Shown: one piece after another, positions 52,478 through 64,000 of the stretch
Layout: each line of letters begins with the position of its first letter
Numbering within the stretch: position 1 is the stretch's first letter
NCBI GenBank assembly: GCA_013176395.1
Contig: JABMLP010000019.1
Span: 186,001-250,000, forward strand
Origin: Venturia oleaginea
Taxonomy: Eukaryota; Ascomycota; Dothideomycetes; Venturiales; Venturiaceae
DNA length: 64,000 nt
Reading direction: 5' to 3'
Program-made: the position numbers and the translations under genes
Notes under the pieces: model-generated
Seen by the model: only the letters and a program-made list of their open reading frames with translations
Databases searched by the model: none
What the model was told of the DNA's origin: nothing

Positions 52478-55400
52478 ATGCCCCCAAAGTTTGAACAGTA
52501 CGAGAGTCTGGTCGATGGCTATGAAAAGCACCCCGACCAAGGCTTGAAAGCCACGAAAAAAAAATTGAACAAAGATCCCAACAATGCGGTCCTACTGGTA
52601 TGTTTGCTTTATATCATCAAGGTTATGTATTTGTCTTTGATTTAGACTTACCAATCGATCCAGCTTGCTCAAACACGCTTCTTACAACGGCTTGGTCGGG
52701 ACGATGAGGCGCTCAATTGTTGCGACTCCATTTGTGACTCTCTCAAGTCAACATCGAAAGACGCACTGGAAATTGCTCTGATCGTCGAAATTCAGGACAT
52801 CACGGCAGAATGTCAAGAAGCTTTGGGGACGTTCGCCCACGTTGGCGGAGCGAAACTTTCGGGCCTCTGGAAAGAAGCTCTCGATCAGACACCGAAGCAC
52901 CGCATTAAAAAGGTTTACGAGGAGATGTACCGGGTCGCACTCTCCAACGAGTACTGGGACATTGCACAGCAGTTGTTTGCACGCCTTCAAAAAGAGAATC
53001 CCAAAATGTCTCGTTATCATTTCGCATGGGTAGCTCTATCGCAAATGCAGGCGGAGAAGTTACCAGCAGACGACAGAATGGGCCAGAATCTGAAGCTATT
53101 AGCTTTCAGAAGCCTCAAAGCCGCCGTGGAAAACACAATCACCAAAAAGGACATACCAAGAATCATCACGTCAGCCAGCGAACTTAGACTGGTGGCTGAA
53201 ATTTACCGAAAGCAAGGCTATGATCAAGAGCTTTTGGGTATTCTGAACAGTGATGATATCGGGATCGAGTCATCTGTGGGCAAGAACGACGTCGAATTCA
53301 TTCGGGTTAAAATCGATATCCTCAAGAAACTGGGACGATGGGATGAGCTAGCTTCGTTGTGCGTTTCTAGTCTTGACAAGCTGTGTCAACAACAAGAACA
53401 AACGACATCTGCTGCTGAAGATATCCCGACTAGTCTTGCTTGGGCAGATGATTGGTACATCTGGGAGAGCACCGTTATCTCAAGCTCAAAATTGAAACAA
53501 GCAAGCAACGAAATTCCTGGTCTTCTGAAGCGCTATTTGGCCCTGAACACCAACAACAGAAATGCTGGGAGAGCTTCCCTGCTCAATCAGTCTATCAACA
53601 ACAAATCGGCACTGTTCGACGAGTGCAAACGATTCTTTGACTTGCACAAATCAAATCGATCCTGCTTTGAAGACCTGCGACAATTCCTACTCGAACTGAG
53701 TGAAGATGAGCAGGATGCGTTTGTATCTCATGCGACTGCAACGAGCAATTTGGCAGAGCCGACCGCGACCAAAATTGAGGTACGAACAGCTGAAGATACC
53801 TTATCATCTCCGATTTGCAATCATGCCAATGAGTTTCTGGCGGTTTGAGAGAAGAATCTGCCAGAATTTTGTTGATATTGGTCTTTCGTCAGAAATTCGA
53901 ATACAAATGGTCGTTTTATTGAGTTTGCTAATATAATGTAGAAAGAGGCGTCACGATGGATACTTTCGGCTGTCAATTCGCTCAAGATCTCATATATGTT
54001 GAGCATATCTAAATCTGAAGATGCTAACCAATCAAAGGAGATCAACAGCTTTGTTCTGGGCTGTTTGAAGGTGTACACAGTCTCGGCTAGCATCCCAACG
54101 GATTCCGGTGACGATGCCTCAATTCTTGCGGTCATGGCTCTATTGAAGCTCAGAGAGGACGGAAAGAGTCTGGTAAAGGCCGCATACCTTACAGAGTATC
54201 TGCATGCCATCTCGTCAGATAATTCTCGGGGCACACTTCTATCCCTGCTAATTTCTCAACTTCTCGGCTTTGGCTCGATCACCATCTCTGCGTTCCAGCA
54301 ATTGAGCCTACGAGAAGTACAATTCGACACACTCAGCCACCTGCTATACTCTCGGATCTCTACATACCACCCGTATAGTGTTGAACTCCGCAGTACTCGA
54401 TCAGTAGACGATAGATACAAGGATCCCTTTTCAGGTCTATCTTTCGCCTTACAATGGCCACGCAAAGCCATCAGCACAACTACGAAGTTCATGTCCAAGG
54501 ACTTGGAAAATGTTTACTTTGACAAGATCATCGAGTTCTCCGCATTTAAAGAGAGGGTTGAGACAAGTTTCACATCGATCTTGCTGCAATTGGAGCGTCG
54601 TCGGGTCGCGAGATTGACGGACCGATCCTCTGCCATTATGGAGGAGTCTCTCGTGCACTTCGACAGAGCCAGATTCGACAACCGTGACTTTTACAGCGTT
54701 CCGAGTTTCGAGAATTCGGCCGCTAAGCCGCTCGAGAAACTTGTTTTCCCTGGACCAAGACTGAGTGTAAGTGCGTCCAAAAGTAGTCCACCATGTTCGC
54801 TTCCAGAGTTACATCAATAGACTTCTGGCAATTTTGCAAGATGAATTGACAGCAGTCTATCAATATTGATTCTGAATCGAGCAAGGGCTATTTTGGAGCT
54901 GCCTTCGTTCAACATACTGACTGTTCTTTTAGACTTACTGGCTCGCGTGGTGGACAAGAAACGACTTATTGCAGACGATTGCGGTATGCAGGTCAGCCTT
55001 GCCAGCATCTCAGCAACGAATACTCCTCGACAGCATTCGATTTCTTCAAGATAACGCAGGCCTTAAGACCCAAGAACTGACACAGCACGAATTGAGGGCG
55101 TACGGAGGATGGGAACTGCTCCAACTTCTTGCAATTCACATGTTCCTCGACGCAAAATCCCCCCATGCCTCCAAAGATATCAAAAAAGACCTCTCGCTCG
55201 TCTCAGACTTCCTCGATGCTTCGAAGCTTGCGCTTACCTCTCTCGACGCTCCCGTCCTGCCAGATTGGGCCTACTACCACAGCCGATTCCTCTACCTTGA
55301 GCTGTTCAAAGCATACGATAAGCTCTGCGACGGGGTAATTGCTGTCTCAAAACTGAAAGCACATCATACACATGGAAAGATACCGATTGAGGCTGTTCTG

Positions 55401-55640
55401 AGCATCAAAAAAGAGTCCAGGATTACTGGAAAATTGATACAGTCCCAAGCGGAGGAATTGAAACAGGCCCTAGAAAAGACGGGAAATTCGGTTCTGCTGG
55501 GAATGCTTAGGGAAGACGAGAATGGTATTGGAGTCGCGCTGGAGGAGCTTCTTCGGCCCGATACAGCGAAAGAATATACTAAGAAGTTCTTGGAGAGCAT
55601 GATGGAGTCGCTGGATGGAGTCTCGAAGATCAAACTTTAA
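52478..55640 (+). CDS. MDM20: NatB N-acetyltransferase auxiliary subunit (Mdm20/NAA25)
   Basis: Four exons, 52478-52597, 52664-53779, 53942-54766 and 54933-55640, with introns of 66, 162 and 166 bp, giving 922 residues (yeast Mdm20 has 796, human NAA25 972). The N-terminus MPPKFEQYESLVDGYEKHP begins a TPR-type helical solenoid (LLLAQTRFLQRLGRDDEALN, RVALSNEYWDIAQQLFARLQ). The Mdm20 family region continues with DDWYIWE and FGSITISAFQQLSLREVQFD. The subunit wraps the catalytic Nat3/NAA20 and docks it on the ribosome to acetylate N-termini starting Met-Asp/Glu/Asn/Gln. The junction at 54766/54933 (RLS then TYWLAWW) is the least certain. Confidence 0.88.
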
Positions 55641-55965
55641 GAACACACGTACATGGATCTGATAGACATTCTCTAGATAGAAATAGAACCTACTAGATAC
55701 CTGGCAAATTTCCACACGAAGGCTGCCAGGAATTTCGAGCACCCGATGTTCAAATCGAAGTCTGTTCAATGCGAGAACTCTGTTCAATTGGAAGGGCTTG
55801 TTGAGTTACTCCAAATGTGATCTAAAATCGTCGGTTTTGTGCTGTGACCGAGACTAGAATAGCGCCTTGGCATCGAGTACCGAATTTTGAGTGCGATGCT
55901 TTGCGAAACTGCAAATGACATCCTAAAAGACAGCCCAGTCTTCCTCACCACCAGATACAGCAAAT
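55641..55965. other. intergenic, no gene seen
   Basis: Short spacer between the NatB subunit gene and PRT1, both on the plus strand; it must hold the PRT1 promoter. Confidence 0.6.
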
Positions 55966-58264
55966 ATGGCACCGTCATACGACCAGCTCCCCGAGGAGGT
56001 TGAAATCGACGAAAATGAAATCGACATGTCGGACTTGATCGAGCAGTTCGAAGTTCAAATGGACGAAGGACTAGACACTTTCGTGGTCATCGATGGCCTG
56101 CCAAAGGTCAACGAGGATGCGAAAGAGAAGCTGGTCAAATTCCTTCTCCGCAAGTTAAACACCGTCGCAAAGGCAAAGGAAGGCGTGTACATGCCCATGG
56201 GAGAGGAAGGACAGAGCGAAGGGTAACAGCCACCGCAAAACCACACCAGACCCCGCCGCCTCATCTAACAAATTTATAGATTTGCCTTCCTCGAATTCAA
56301 CTCCGCCAAAGAAGCCACCGCTGTTGTGAAGGCCTTCGACCGCACTGCCCTCGACAAGAAACACACCATCTCCGTCAACAAGCTCACCGACATCGACCGA
56401 TATGGGCGCGAGGGAAGAATTGACGAGGAATATTCGGAGCCTGAGATTAAGCCGTTTGAAGAGAAGGAGCATGTGCGATCATGGATTGGGGACCCGGACT
56501 GCCGCGACCAGATCGTCATGTTCCGTGGTAACAATGTTGGTGTCTTCTGGAATGAGAAGGATGATCAGCCAGAGCAGATTGTGGACAGACAACATTGGAC
56601 CGAATTCTTTGTACAATGGACACCTCTGGGAACATACCTCACATCAATGCACGCTCAGGGTATACAGCTGTGGGGAGGCAAATCATGGACCAGGCTTCAC
56701 CGATTTCCTCACCCAGGCGTGAACCTCGTCGATTTCTCTCCAAACGAAAAATATGTCACCACCTGGTCACATCGCGCCATGCAGATTGACGAAAACCACC
56801 CAGTTCTCTCCATCGACGATGACGGAGCCAACTACGTGATCTGGGATGTCGCCACCGGAAAGCCCCTCCGTTCTTTCAAGACCCTTGATGTTGCGACTGG
56901 TCAGGTTGATGAGGCCGGCGTAGCCATTAAGAGAAAGCTCCAATGGCCAGCGTTCAAATGGTCTGCGGATGACAAATACGTCGCCCGAATGACCCATGGC
57001 CAGCATATCTCCGTCTACGAACTCCCAAGCATGCGCTTGCTCGACCGCCAAACTATCAAGATTGAAGGAGTCCAGGATTTTGAATGGGCACCTGCCACTG
57101 CACGCCGCGACGGCATTAAGGACACGTATGAGCAACTGCTCTGCTTCTGGACCCCTGAACTCGGCAGCAATCCTGCGAAGGTTGGTCTTATGAGCATTCC
57201 TTCAAAGGAAATTGTGCGGACGCGAAATCTTTTCAATGTCTCAGATGCGAAACTTCACTGGCAATCAGAAGGAGCCTATTTGTGCGTGAAGGTCGACAGG
57301 CATTCAAAGTCCAAGAAATCTCTGGCTACAAACCTCGAAATTTTCCGCATCCGCGAGAAGAACATTCCCGTTGAGGTTGTTGACTCGCTCAAGGACACAG
57401 TTATAAACTTCGCTTGGGAGCCAAAGGGTGATCGGTTCGTTCTCATCACAGCTGGCGAGATTCCTGCGGCGACTGCCGTGCCACCGAAGACTGCAGTGTC
57501 CTTCTTCTGTCCAGAAAAGGCCAAGAACCAGATCCCTGGTAACTTCAAGCACATCCGCACCGTCGATAAGAAAAACAGCAACGCTATCTACTGGTCACCG
57601 AAGGGTCGATTCGTTGTTGTAGGCACTGTCCATTCTCAGCAGAGTTTCGAGCTTGACTTCTGGGATCTTGACTTCGAAGGCGAAAAAGATGAGAAGGATA
57701 AGGACCTGACTGCCAACTTGCAACTTATGAACACTGCTGAGCATTATGGTATCACCGACGCTGAATGGGATCCAACTGGACGATACGTGGCCACGGTGTC
57801 AAGTTTCTGGAAACACCAGGTATGATTTCAAATATTCTTTTTCGAAAACAGATAATTAACAAGTTTAGGCTGAAAATGGTTACCACTTGTACGACTTCAA
57901 GGGCACACTTCTCCGCGAAGAAGCCATTGAGCAGTTTAAGCAATTCTCATGGCGCCCACGCCCCGCGAGTCTTCTATCCAAGGAGGAGCAAAAGAAAGTC
58001 CGCAAAAACTTGCGAGATTACAGCAAGGCCTTTGATGAGGAGGACTACAACAAGAAGAACCAAGCCAACAAAGAGATTGTGGACCGACGACGCCGATTGC
58101 TATCTGAATGGATGGCGTGGCGCCAACAGGTCATCGAGGAGTTGGGAGCTGAATCGGCTGAAGCACACAGAGCTGAGGAGGCTAAGCACGGCGATGACGA
58201 TGCGGAGGTCATTGAGGAGATTGTGGAAGAGATCATTGACGAGACGGAGGAGGTTATTCAGTAG
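55966..58264 (+). CDS. PRT1: translation initiation factor eIF3 subunit b
   Basis: Three exons, 55966-56222, 56280-57819 and 57869-58264, with introns of 57 and 49 bp, giving 730 residues (yeast Prt1 has 763). The N-terminal RRM (about 38-125) has [11 protein letters not shown] and the RNP1-like GFAFLEFNS across the first splice site. A nine-bladed WD40-type propeller follows: [60 protein letters not shown]. The C-terminal helical tail (about 620-730, [17 protein letters not shown]) binds other eIF3 subunits and ends in an acidic Glu-rich stretch. eIF3b is the core scaffold of eIF3 on the 40S ribosome. Confidence 0.97.
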
Positions 58265-59089
58265 ACGGGTGTTGCTGAGTGATGGCCGGACAATCTTGAA
58301 CATGTAACAAAATCGACGGATTCTGGAGTTCTATCATACCATTACCCTTGCAGAAAATGGTTTTATTTCCTCAGGTGCGTTTATGGGTCAAGGCATCACG
58401 TTCGGCCTTGGATTCGTATCGGGTCAAAAAACCATCTCTGGCCAGTTGAACTTCTTGTGTTCAAGATCGCCATTGCTGAATTTCAGGCAATATGCCAAGA
58501 GTATATGGCCAGATATTAGCGATATCGGTTTTAAGTCGAGAGACATTTTTTCAACAGTGGGCACAGGTGGGAATAGACCGACTGTATTTTGATTAGGGAC
58601 TCGACCAAGAAGGCGGTTGGAAATCGAAATATCGACTTAGCGACCTAATCAGAAGGCATGATTGCAATGGGATATGTAATATGCTTGAATTTTTGGAGCA
58701 TGGATAGTCTAGGTGTCTTTGATTCGCTCTTGTTCTTGGTTGACGTGTTTCTTGCTCACCCCCTTGTCTGCTTTTCCTCCACGAGTTATGCAAAATCTTC
58801 TTGCCTGGATTCCGCGTTGTGATATCATCCAGGAGACAAATCGCTTCCGCGTCCGATTCGGAGTTAACTTTCACAGGAAAGGCCAAGGGAAGGCGCTGAA
58901 TCGATATCGTCCTGAGGTATGGCCTCAAAGCTCAGAGAGGTATGCTCAAGGACGCATGGCGTGGAGCGTTCCTGAAATGCGACTCAATTCAGTCGTGTCG
59001 AGCCTAGGATTTTTTCCGATAATTCATCACATGGTCGTATGGATAGTCATAGGGTCGTGCTTTCGTAAAAGAATCAGCATTCGGTGTCC
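58265..59089. other. intergenic between convergent genes
   Basis: 3' flanks of PRT1 (+) and the methyltransferase (-). Short frames here show no protein character. Confidence 0.6.
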
Positions 59090-60281
59090 TCAATTTTGCC
59101 AGAATTTAATCACTGAGTCTGCGAAATCAGGCGTCGAGACATTTGTGTATGATGGCCGATCTTCTCCATGGAACACAATGACCTCGACCTTCTCTCCTAC
59201 GTCAGCAATCATCGGCAGAGGAAGCTTGACGTGACTGGCTTTGATGAACATGGCCTGTTGCATGAGGTCGAAGAAGACGTCTTCGCTTGAATGTCGGATT
59301 TTCATCGCTATCAGAATTACAGCTTTCGGCGATTTCTTTTGAAGAGCTGACAGGGTTCGAACCAGAGCAGGGCTGCTATCAGAATTGTAGGTGCAATCGG
59401 CTACGAGGATGAGGTCGTAAGTTTTCGCCTGAACCATTTTTGGCAACGGGTCCTCCCAATTCAATGGCTGGAATGAGACCGAAGAGGACATAGCGGGGGA
59501 GGCATTTTTTATGTTCCTTTGGGCGATTTCTGCTGCTTCGGGAAGATCTGTCAGAAGAACATCGCAGTCCGGCACTGTCTGGGCCAAAGTGATTCCAACA
59601 ACGCCACAGCCAGCACCCAACTCAATTACATGAAGCCTTTTGAAGGTGGCAGCGCTGAGTGTTTGTTCCACCAGCGGAATACCTTCGGCTTGTAGAGCCA
59701 CGGTGCGATCGAGGTAGGCAGAGAGTGCGAGGCCTCCATCCCTGAACACGGTGAGCTTAATGCCTTGGAAGTATTGACCCAGGATGGACGATGACCTACC
59801 ACAAATGCCTGGCTATACTCTCACCAGTCTCTTCCCAAATACCAAGGGTCCGATTGCTTAGTGGAGTGAAACGTCTCTCTGCAGACTTTGATGCTTCGAA
59901 GACTCCTTGAGGAGGATCTAGGATATCGCTCCAAACAGAAATGATCTTGGCCATGTCCGAACCATCATCATGTCTTTCAAAATGATCGGACATAGGAGCG
60001 TTTCTCACATGTACATGAACGCGCGCAGGCCAGTCGATGTGATTGTGTTCAAAGACCAGTTCTATTGGTAGGGCTCGCATGCCGGCTTCCCATTTGACCG
60101 TTTTTCGCAAGTAGATGTCTCCATCATATTTGTCTGAACGAAGTGCCGCAGCGAGAAGAAGGTCGCCGGGAAAGAAAGTGTCACCCAAGTCTGAAGTGAT
60201 TGTGATGACGAGTTTGATGAGGCTGTTAGGACCAGCGTTTATATGCAGTTTAGGCGTCTTCAGGAAGCGAATGTAACGCAT
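59090..60281 (-). CDS. METTL21-type (lysine) methyltransferase
   Basis: Two exons, 60281-59800 and 59741-59090, with a 58-bp intron (GTAGGT..TTCAG, branch CTCAC), giving 377 residues. The splice restores the family block WEETGESIARHLWDGGLALS, which is otherwise interrupted. The class I SAM-binding motif is HVIELGAGCGVVGITLA (about 225-240). Motif II is DVLLTDLPEA, and the DxxY-like substrate-site region is LILVADCTYNSDSSPALVRT. The N-terminal half (about 1-150) is an additional domain common in fungal members. METTL21 relatives methylate lysine on chaperones and translation factors; the target here is unknown. The GTG frame upstream of 60281 is not counted because it lacks an ATG. Confidence 0.88.
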
Positions 60282-60987
60282 GTTGTGGATGTGGAGGTGC
60301 CTCCACGAGGTTAGACAATGGAGGACCCAGAGGAGAAATGTTTGGCCCACAGAGGAAGAGATGCAGCGGGACTAAAGGTAGAAGTCAGTTCTAGTGTGCG
60401 GAAGGAGAATGTTTTGTATGTTCCATTGCATCTATGCTGAAGGATCTTGGATCAGAGGGGGCTAGAAGGGTCTAGATCAATGGAAAGGACGATGGTAGGA
60501 CGGGCATTGGGAATGGCACAGTGAGGCCTTTGATTGATGTCCCCTTACTGCCCTCGAACTTCAAGTCATCAACATGGCCGTCTATAAACAGTCTCTTAAC
60601 GCGGGATCGCTATCGATACATTTCTGGCGAGTTCTTGGAATCAGATGCCCAGGAATTAATGGATATCCATCTGAAGGCTATATTAAGGGTATTTGTATTA
60701 AAAGGGCCTTTCATGGCTAGACCCACTAGTGCCCAATGGAAATGGAAATGGCCTCCGCATTCATGGAAGAACGCTGTAGGGGTGGGGAACTTTCTCACTA
60801 ACCGTGCAAGCGAGAAGTATGACCCGGCCATCGAATCTGCACAATTGCCTTGGTTCTCCTACTGTAGCCACTAGTAACACCCGCCTAGCTCATGCGCTCG
60901 CCAAACCGCAATCTCTCGAGGCCTGCTCTTGGGAGGTCTCCTATTGACCCCCATATCAACCCTACTCTCCACACGACACATTAGACC
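60282..60987. other. divergent intergenic region, no gene seen
   Basis: Between the methyltransferase (-) and the acidic protein (+). Small frames were judged non-coding. Confidence 0.6.
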
Positions 60988-62253
60988 ATGTACCGCCGCG
61001 ACGATCCTCGACTGCGCAGAAGGCTCGATCAATTCTCCCACAATGTTGAGTCGGCGACAGAGCACGCCCAAGAGAATCTCTACACATTTTCGCAAAACTA
61101 CATTACGCCCTGCTTCAACTCAATCGGGAATGGCCTTCGCTCGTGTACGAGTTGCTGTTTTCCAGTCGACGACACTCGCCGGAGACGTCAGCGAGGCCGA
61201 TCAAGAGGACTAGCCGAGTCCAGCTTCGACTTCTATGACGACTGGGACGAGGAGGAGAATGATCCTCTTTCGTGGACGAACAGTAGCGATGAGCTCGACA
61301 GGTTGCTGGCAGGTCCTCAGCCTGGTCGCGAACGAGCTATGAGCTACGGCACACGAAAAGCAGACGGAAGAGCGCGACGGAAAAGCACAACGCAAGCTGG
61401 ACCAGATCCAAACGTAATCACAGCTTCACATTACATTGGATTCTTGGACCGATTGCCATTCGTTGGAAGGAAAGGACTGCGATATAAACCGTCGGCCGCC
61501 GATTTACAAGAACACCCTGGCGCACGACGGGATGTGACCTCTGCGATTGAAGAAGAGCCATTGATGGATGATAGTGAAGAGGAGATCGAGATACACAACA
61601 ATAGAAAGCACAAGCGGAACAGGAGCGATACGGCAACTTCTGGGCATACCACTTCTTCACTCAGTTCTCGTGGTGATTTGTTTCCAAGTGAGGACGAGGA
61701 TGATGCGGTCCCACTCGACGATGAATTCGACATAGCTCTGGAACGACGAACAACAGGCTCAGTGGGCGATGGAGACAGCCGACGATCGAGGCCGAGCAAG
61801 AGCAAATCCAATTCGAGATTATCGATTAGGACATTGTCATCAAAGAGCATGAATAGTGCAGAAAGGAGAACGTTTGGTCTTAAGACGGTTGAGCCTGAGG
61901 TCCCTACCTTGACTGATCTTAAGCTTGAAGAAGAACGGGCGCGGCTTGATGAAGAACAGGCTGTGGAGAAGAAGCGCCAGGCTGCAAAGAGGCTTGCGCT
62001 ACAGCGAGGTTTGAGCGGTGGTGAGGAGAGTAAAACAGAGAGTCCAATTTCTACATGGCCACCGATCCATGATTCGAAGACGGTCCCATTTCCAGCTTAC
62101 GATCCCCCTGCTGAACCAACGGCACCTCGAGAAGATATTGAGGTGTCGCCGAACGATGATGAAACTTGTCGACAGCCCGCTCTTCCCACTTCACCTCAAT
62201 CTGGCGAGCTCTTCTCGCCGCCCCAAGATGAAAACTCACGAAATCAACAGTGA
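60988..62253 (+). CDS. conserved fungal acidic/Ser-rich protein, unknown function
   Basis: A single exon of 421 residues. The N-terminal 60 residues (MYRRDDPRLRRRLDQFSHNV, ENLYTFSQNYITPCFNSIGN) are the most ordered part and end in CTSCCFP. A Cys pair followed by an Arg-rich patch suggests a membrane-proximal or lipid-modified segment. The middle has SHYIGFLDRLPFVGRKGLRY, and much of the rest is acidic or Ser-rich and probably disordered. A predicted coiled coil (LKLEEERARLDEEQAVEKKR) lies near residue 315. Proteins like this are widespread and uncharacterised in filamentous fungi as far as I recall. I assign no function. Confidence 0.75.
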   Translation: MYRRDDPRLRRRLDQFSHNVESATEHAQENLYTFSQNYITPCFNSIGNGLRSCTSCCFPVDDTRRRRQRGRSRGLAESSFDFYDDWDEEENDPLSWTNSSDELDRLLAGPQPGRERAMSYGTRKADGRARRKSTTQAGPDPNVITASHYIGFLDRLPFVGRKGLRYKPSAADLQEHPGARRDVTSAIEEEPLMDDSEEEIEIHNNRKHKRNRSDTATSGHTTSSLSSRGDLFPSEDEDDAVPLDDEFDIALERRTTGSVGDGDSRRSRPSKSKSNSRLSIRTLSSKSMNSAERRTFGLKTVEPEVPTLTDLKLEEERARLDEEQAVEKKRQAAKRLALQRGLSGGEESKTESPISTWPPIHDSKTVPFPAYDPPAEPTAPREDIEVSPNDDETCRQPALPTSPQSGELFSPPQDENSRNQQ

Positions 62254-62900
62254 GCATGAGACACATGTTCTGGAGAGGAACAGAAGCCCTTTATTTCTTG
62301 TATATACCGCTGGTGTTTTAGTGAAAGAGCGTGTTTGGGGTTTTCGTACGATGACGAAAGCATGGCATTTTTGGAGTATTTGGGAAGATGCATCATTCGC
62401 AAGTAGATGCGAAGGCACTCGGATAAAAATCACTCGCAGTGCTGTCTTTAGGGCTATAGATACCTGCTCAATAACGTCTAATTGAGCCAGACTGCAAATC
62501 ATTTTCGTGCCATCACGACGAAGTCGTCATTTCATTGTCCTTCTCCCAATTGTAGAAATGCCGCAGCTGAGCCACGTAATGCACAGCCACACAATACCCC
62601 TCTGCCCCTCTGCCCCTCGGTTGTGCAAGCATTGCAAGCACTGTGATAGGCACTACCAACATCTGAATCTAGAAGGAACAGCGATGCCCCACTACGACGT
62701 CACGCGTCTTCGTATGTATGACCAGGGAAGATGCGGGCACGTATAAATACTGCTCGTAGGGGAGACTGACCTGACGCCATCAACAATCCTCTTCTAACTT
62801 CAACTTCTTGCAAACAAGTATGTCCTATTCTATGTGGCTACTGAAGATACATCACTGACTTTCGCAGACTCAATTAACCAAACCAACCAACCACACCGCC
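62254..62900 (+). promoter_or_regulatory. promoter with three STRE boxes, TATA box and 5'UTR intron
   Basis: Stress-response elements CCCCT lie at 62597-62601, 62605-62609 and 62613-62617, spaced exactly 8 bp. A TATAAATA box follows at 62742-62749. An intron-like stretch (donor GTATGT at about 62818, CTGAC branch, acceptor TTCGCAG at about 62867) sits in the leader before ATG 62901. Confidence 0.6.
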
Positions 62901-63363
62901 ATGGACTTCCTCAAGCAAGCACAAGAGGCCGCTGGCAAATACACCGGCGGTCAGGGACAGCAAGGCCAACAAGGTCAACAACAGACCTCCCACCAATCCA
63001 TGTCCAACCATGGCCAAGGCCAGCAATCCAGCAGCTCTGGCAGCGGAGGATTCCTCGGCGGCATAACCGACAAGTTCAACACTGCCGCCGGTGGAGGACG
63101 TGAGAGCGAGAAGAACGAGGATATGCTTGACAAGTAAGAGACCCGTCCCTCGAACATCTGGCGGTTTCAACATTGTACTGACGCGTTGCTACAGAGGTGT
63201 CGACTTTGTCCAAGAGAAGTTCCTCGGACAGGGACCACAGGACAATGAGAGTGCTATCGAGCAGGCAAAGGATGAGAAGATCTCTGATTTCATTCGGTCA
63301 CAGTACAAGTCGACCACTGGCAGCGATATCCCTATCAAGGACAAGGAGACACGATTTGGATAG
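62901..63363 (+). CDS. small Gly/Gln-rich stress-type protein
   Basis: Two exons, 62901-63133 and 63195-63363, with a 61-bp intron (branch CTGAC), giving 133 residues. The N-terminal half is a Gly/Gln/Ser low-complexity region. The C-terminal half is a conserved charged module: GGGRESEKNEDMLDKGVDFV, then QEKFLGQGPQDNESAIEQAK and ISDFIRSQYKSTTG. This pattern recurs in fungal stress-induced proteins, often labelled DNA-damage or heat-responsive. The function is unknown, and it is probably cytosolic or nuclear. The triple STRE promoter supports strong stress induction. Confidence 0.85.
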
Positions 63364-63841
63364 AGAGGGCAGGCAGTGATGGCATGCTAGTCTCAGTTGC
63401 GGAGCTGAACGGGGATAGCGTGGCATGGCATGACCTATGAATGGCTGGCTATTATACCTATTATGATTCATGAGTAAATCGAGAATGTTTACGACTCTAC
63501 GACTTAGGTCGATACAAATTGACCTTCCACCTTTTCCCAAGGTTTTGATTCTTTGACAGGTCTTCCATCGATGCTACCCAGATCTCGATCGACACCGCCC
63601 GGCTGACAGAGCTCGGCTTCATAGTCTAGGACCCGACTACTTATATAGGCTTGGGTTGCACGAGTGACGTGGCATGACACCGTCGGTTTCCTTGTGATTC
63701 CCGTTGGCACCTCCAATGGTAAAGGCTTATAGCCATTTGAGTGGTTGAGCGGGGAACACAACATACACTTGATGCCAAAGCCATCTCGTTTCGTTACACC
63801 AAAGAACCGGACCTACGTCTTGAAACCGAGTCCCTCAGGTC
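63364..63841. other. intergenic; one unsupported frame
   Basis: An 86-codon ATG frame on the minus strand (63764-63504) has no domain or splice support. I see nothing else. Confidence 0.5.
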
Positions 63842-64000
63842 ATGATCGATAGCCATTCTGTTCTAAACATATTCCAAGATGATGTGTCAGACGCACAATA
63901 CCGAAAAATCCCCGAGGAATATAAGGTCCTGAATACTTGGAACATGAAAGACTGCGATGAAGATGTGTTAAGGGTCACAACGGTAGTTAAGACTGGGGGC
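63842..64000 (+). CDS. possible gene start, cut by the window edge
   Basis: From ATG 63842 the frame is open for 53 codons to the edge (MIDSHSVLNIFQDDVSDAQY, then RKIPEEYKVLNTWN). The composition is protein-like and hydrophilic. Without the rest I cannot name it. Confidence 0.35.
   Translation, partial: MIDSHSVLNIFQDDVSDAQYRKIPEEYKVLNTWNMKDCDEDVLRVTTVVKTGG

Noticed and set aside
59764..59824. Alternative 61-nt intron (GTGAGA..CCAAG) in the methyltransferase gene
   Set aside because: It is also in phase, but it would remove the conserved ESIARHLW block; the 59742-59799 intron restores ARHLWDGGLALS.

Overview
The window is nuclear DNA of a filamentous ascomycete (Pezizomycotina). Most genes carry short introns of about 45-80 bp with GT..AG ends and CTAAC/CTGAC-type branch sites. 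The gene set is typical of these fungi: AmdS-type amidase, HOL1-type MFS transporter, P450, Sfh5, CsbD-like and GPI-anchored proteins. I cannot fix the class; Dothideomycetes or Leotiomycetes would fit. I recognised no rRNA, tRNA, CRISPR array or intact transposon. Exon coordinates below were worked out by hand from splice signals, reading phase and family conservation.

Left part (1-28.3 kb) is the more accessory half. Two tandem, decayed BTB/POZ-like genes lie at the left edge (1-2202), followed by a small palindromic element (2344-2489). A divergent pair follows: an acetamidase-type amidase and an MFS transporter, sharing a promoter region. Then come an orphan multipass membrane protein, a GIY-YIG-fold protein with a C-terminal membrane anchor, ornithine decarboxylase (preceded by a 527-nt stretch with no upstream ATG), a CsbD-like stress protein and TFIIB. 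Next are a GPI-anchored protein with two copies of a C-x59-C domain, a secreted M24 peptidase, an unknown protein, Sfh5, a P450 with a 21-nt exon, and a very basic low-complexity protein.

Right part (28.3-64 kb) is mostly housekeeping. It holds ECM29 (proteasome scaffold) head to head with ADE8 (purine synthesis); ERD1 (Golgi EXS protein, with a premature stop) head to head with a Na+/Ca2+ exchanger-family protein; an LYAR-type zinc-finger protein; a large RING protein; and a 2OG-Fe(II) dioxygenase-like protein. COX23, a four-exon 79-residue gene, sits in an otherwise gene-poor stretch. It is followed by the NatB subunit MDM20/NAA25, eIF3b (PRT1), a METTL21-type methyltransferase, a conserved acidic fungal protein, and a small stress-type protein behind three STRE boxes. 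A partial open frame runs off the right edge.

I see no biosynthetic cluster or defence-type system. The strongest points for follow-up are the ERD1 nonsense codon with an intact tail behind it, the duplicated cysteine-bounded domain in the GPI protein, the membrane-anchored GIY-YIG protein, the ATG-free ODC leader, the stop-start overlapping uORF at the exchanger gene, and the decayed BTB pair.
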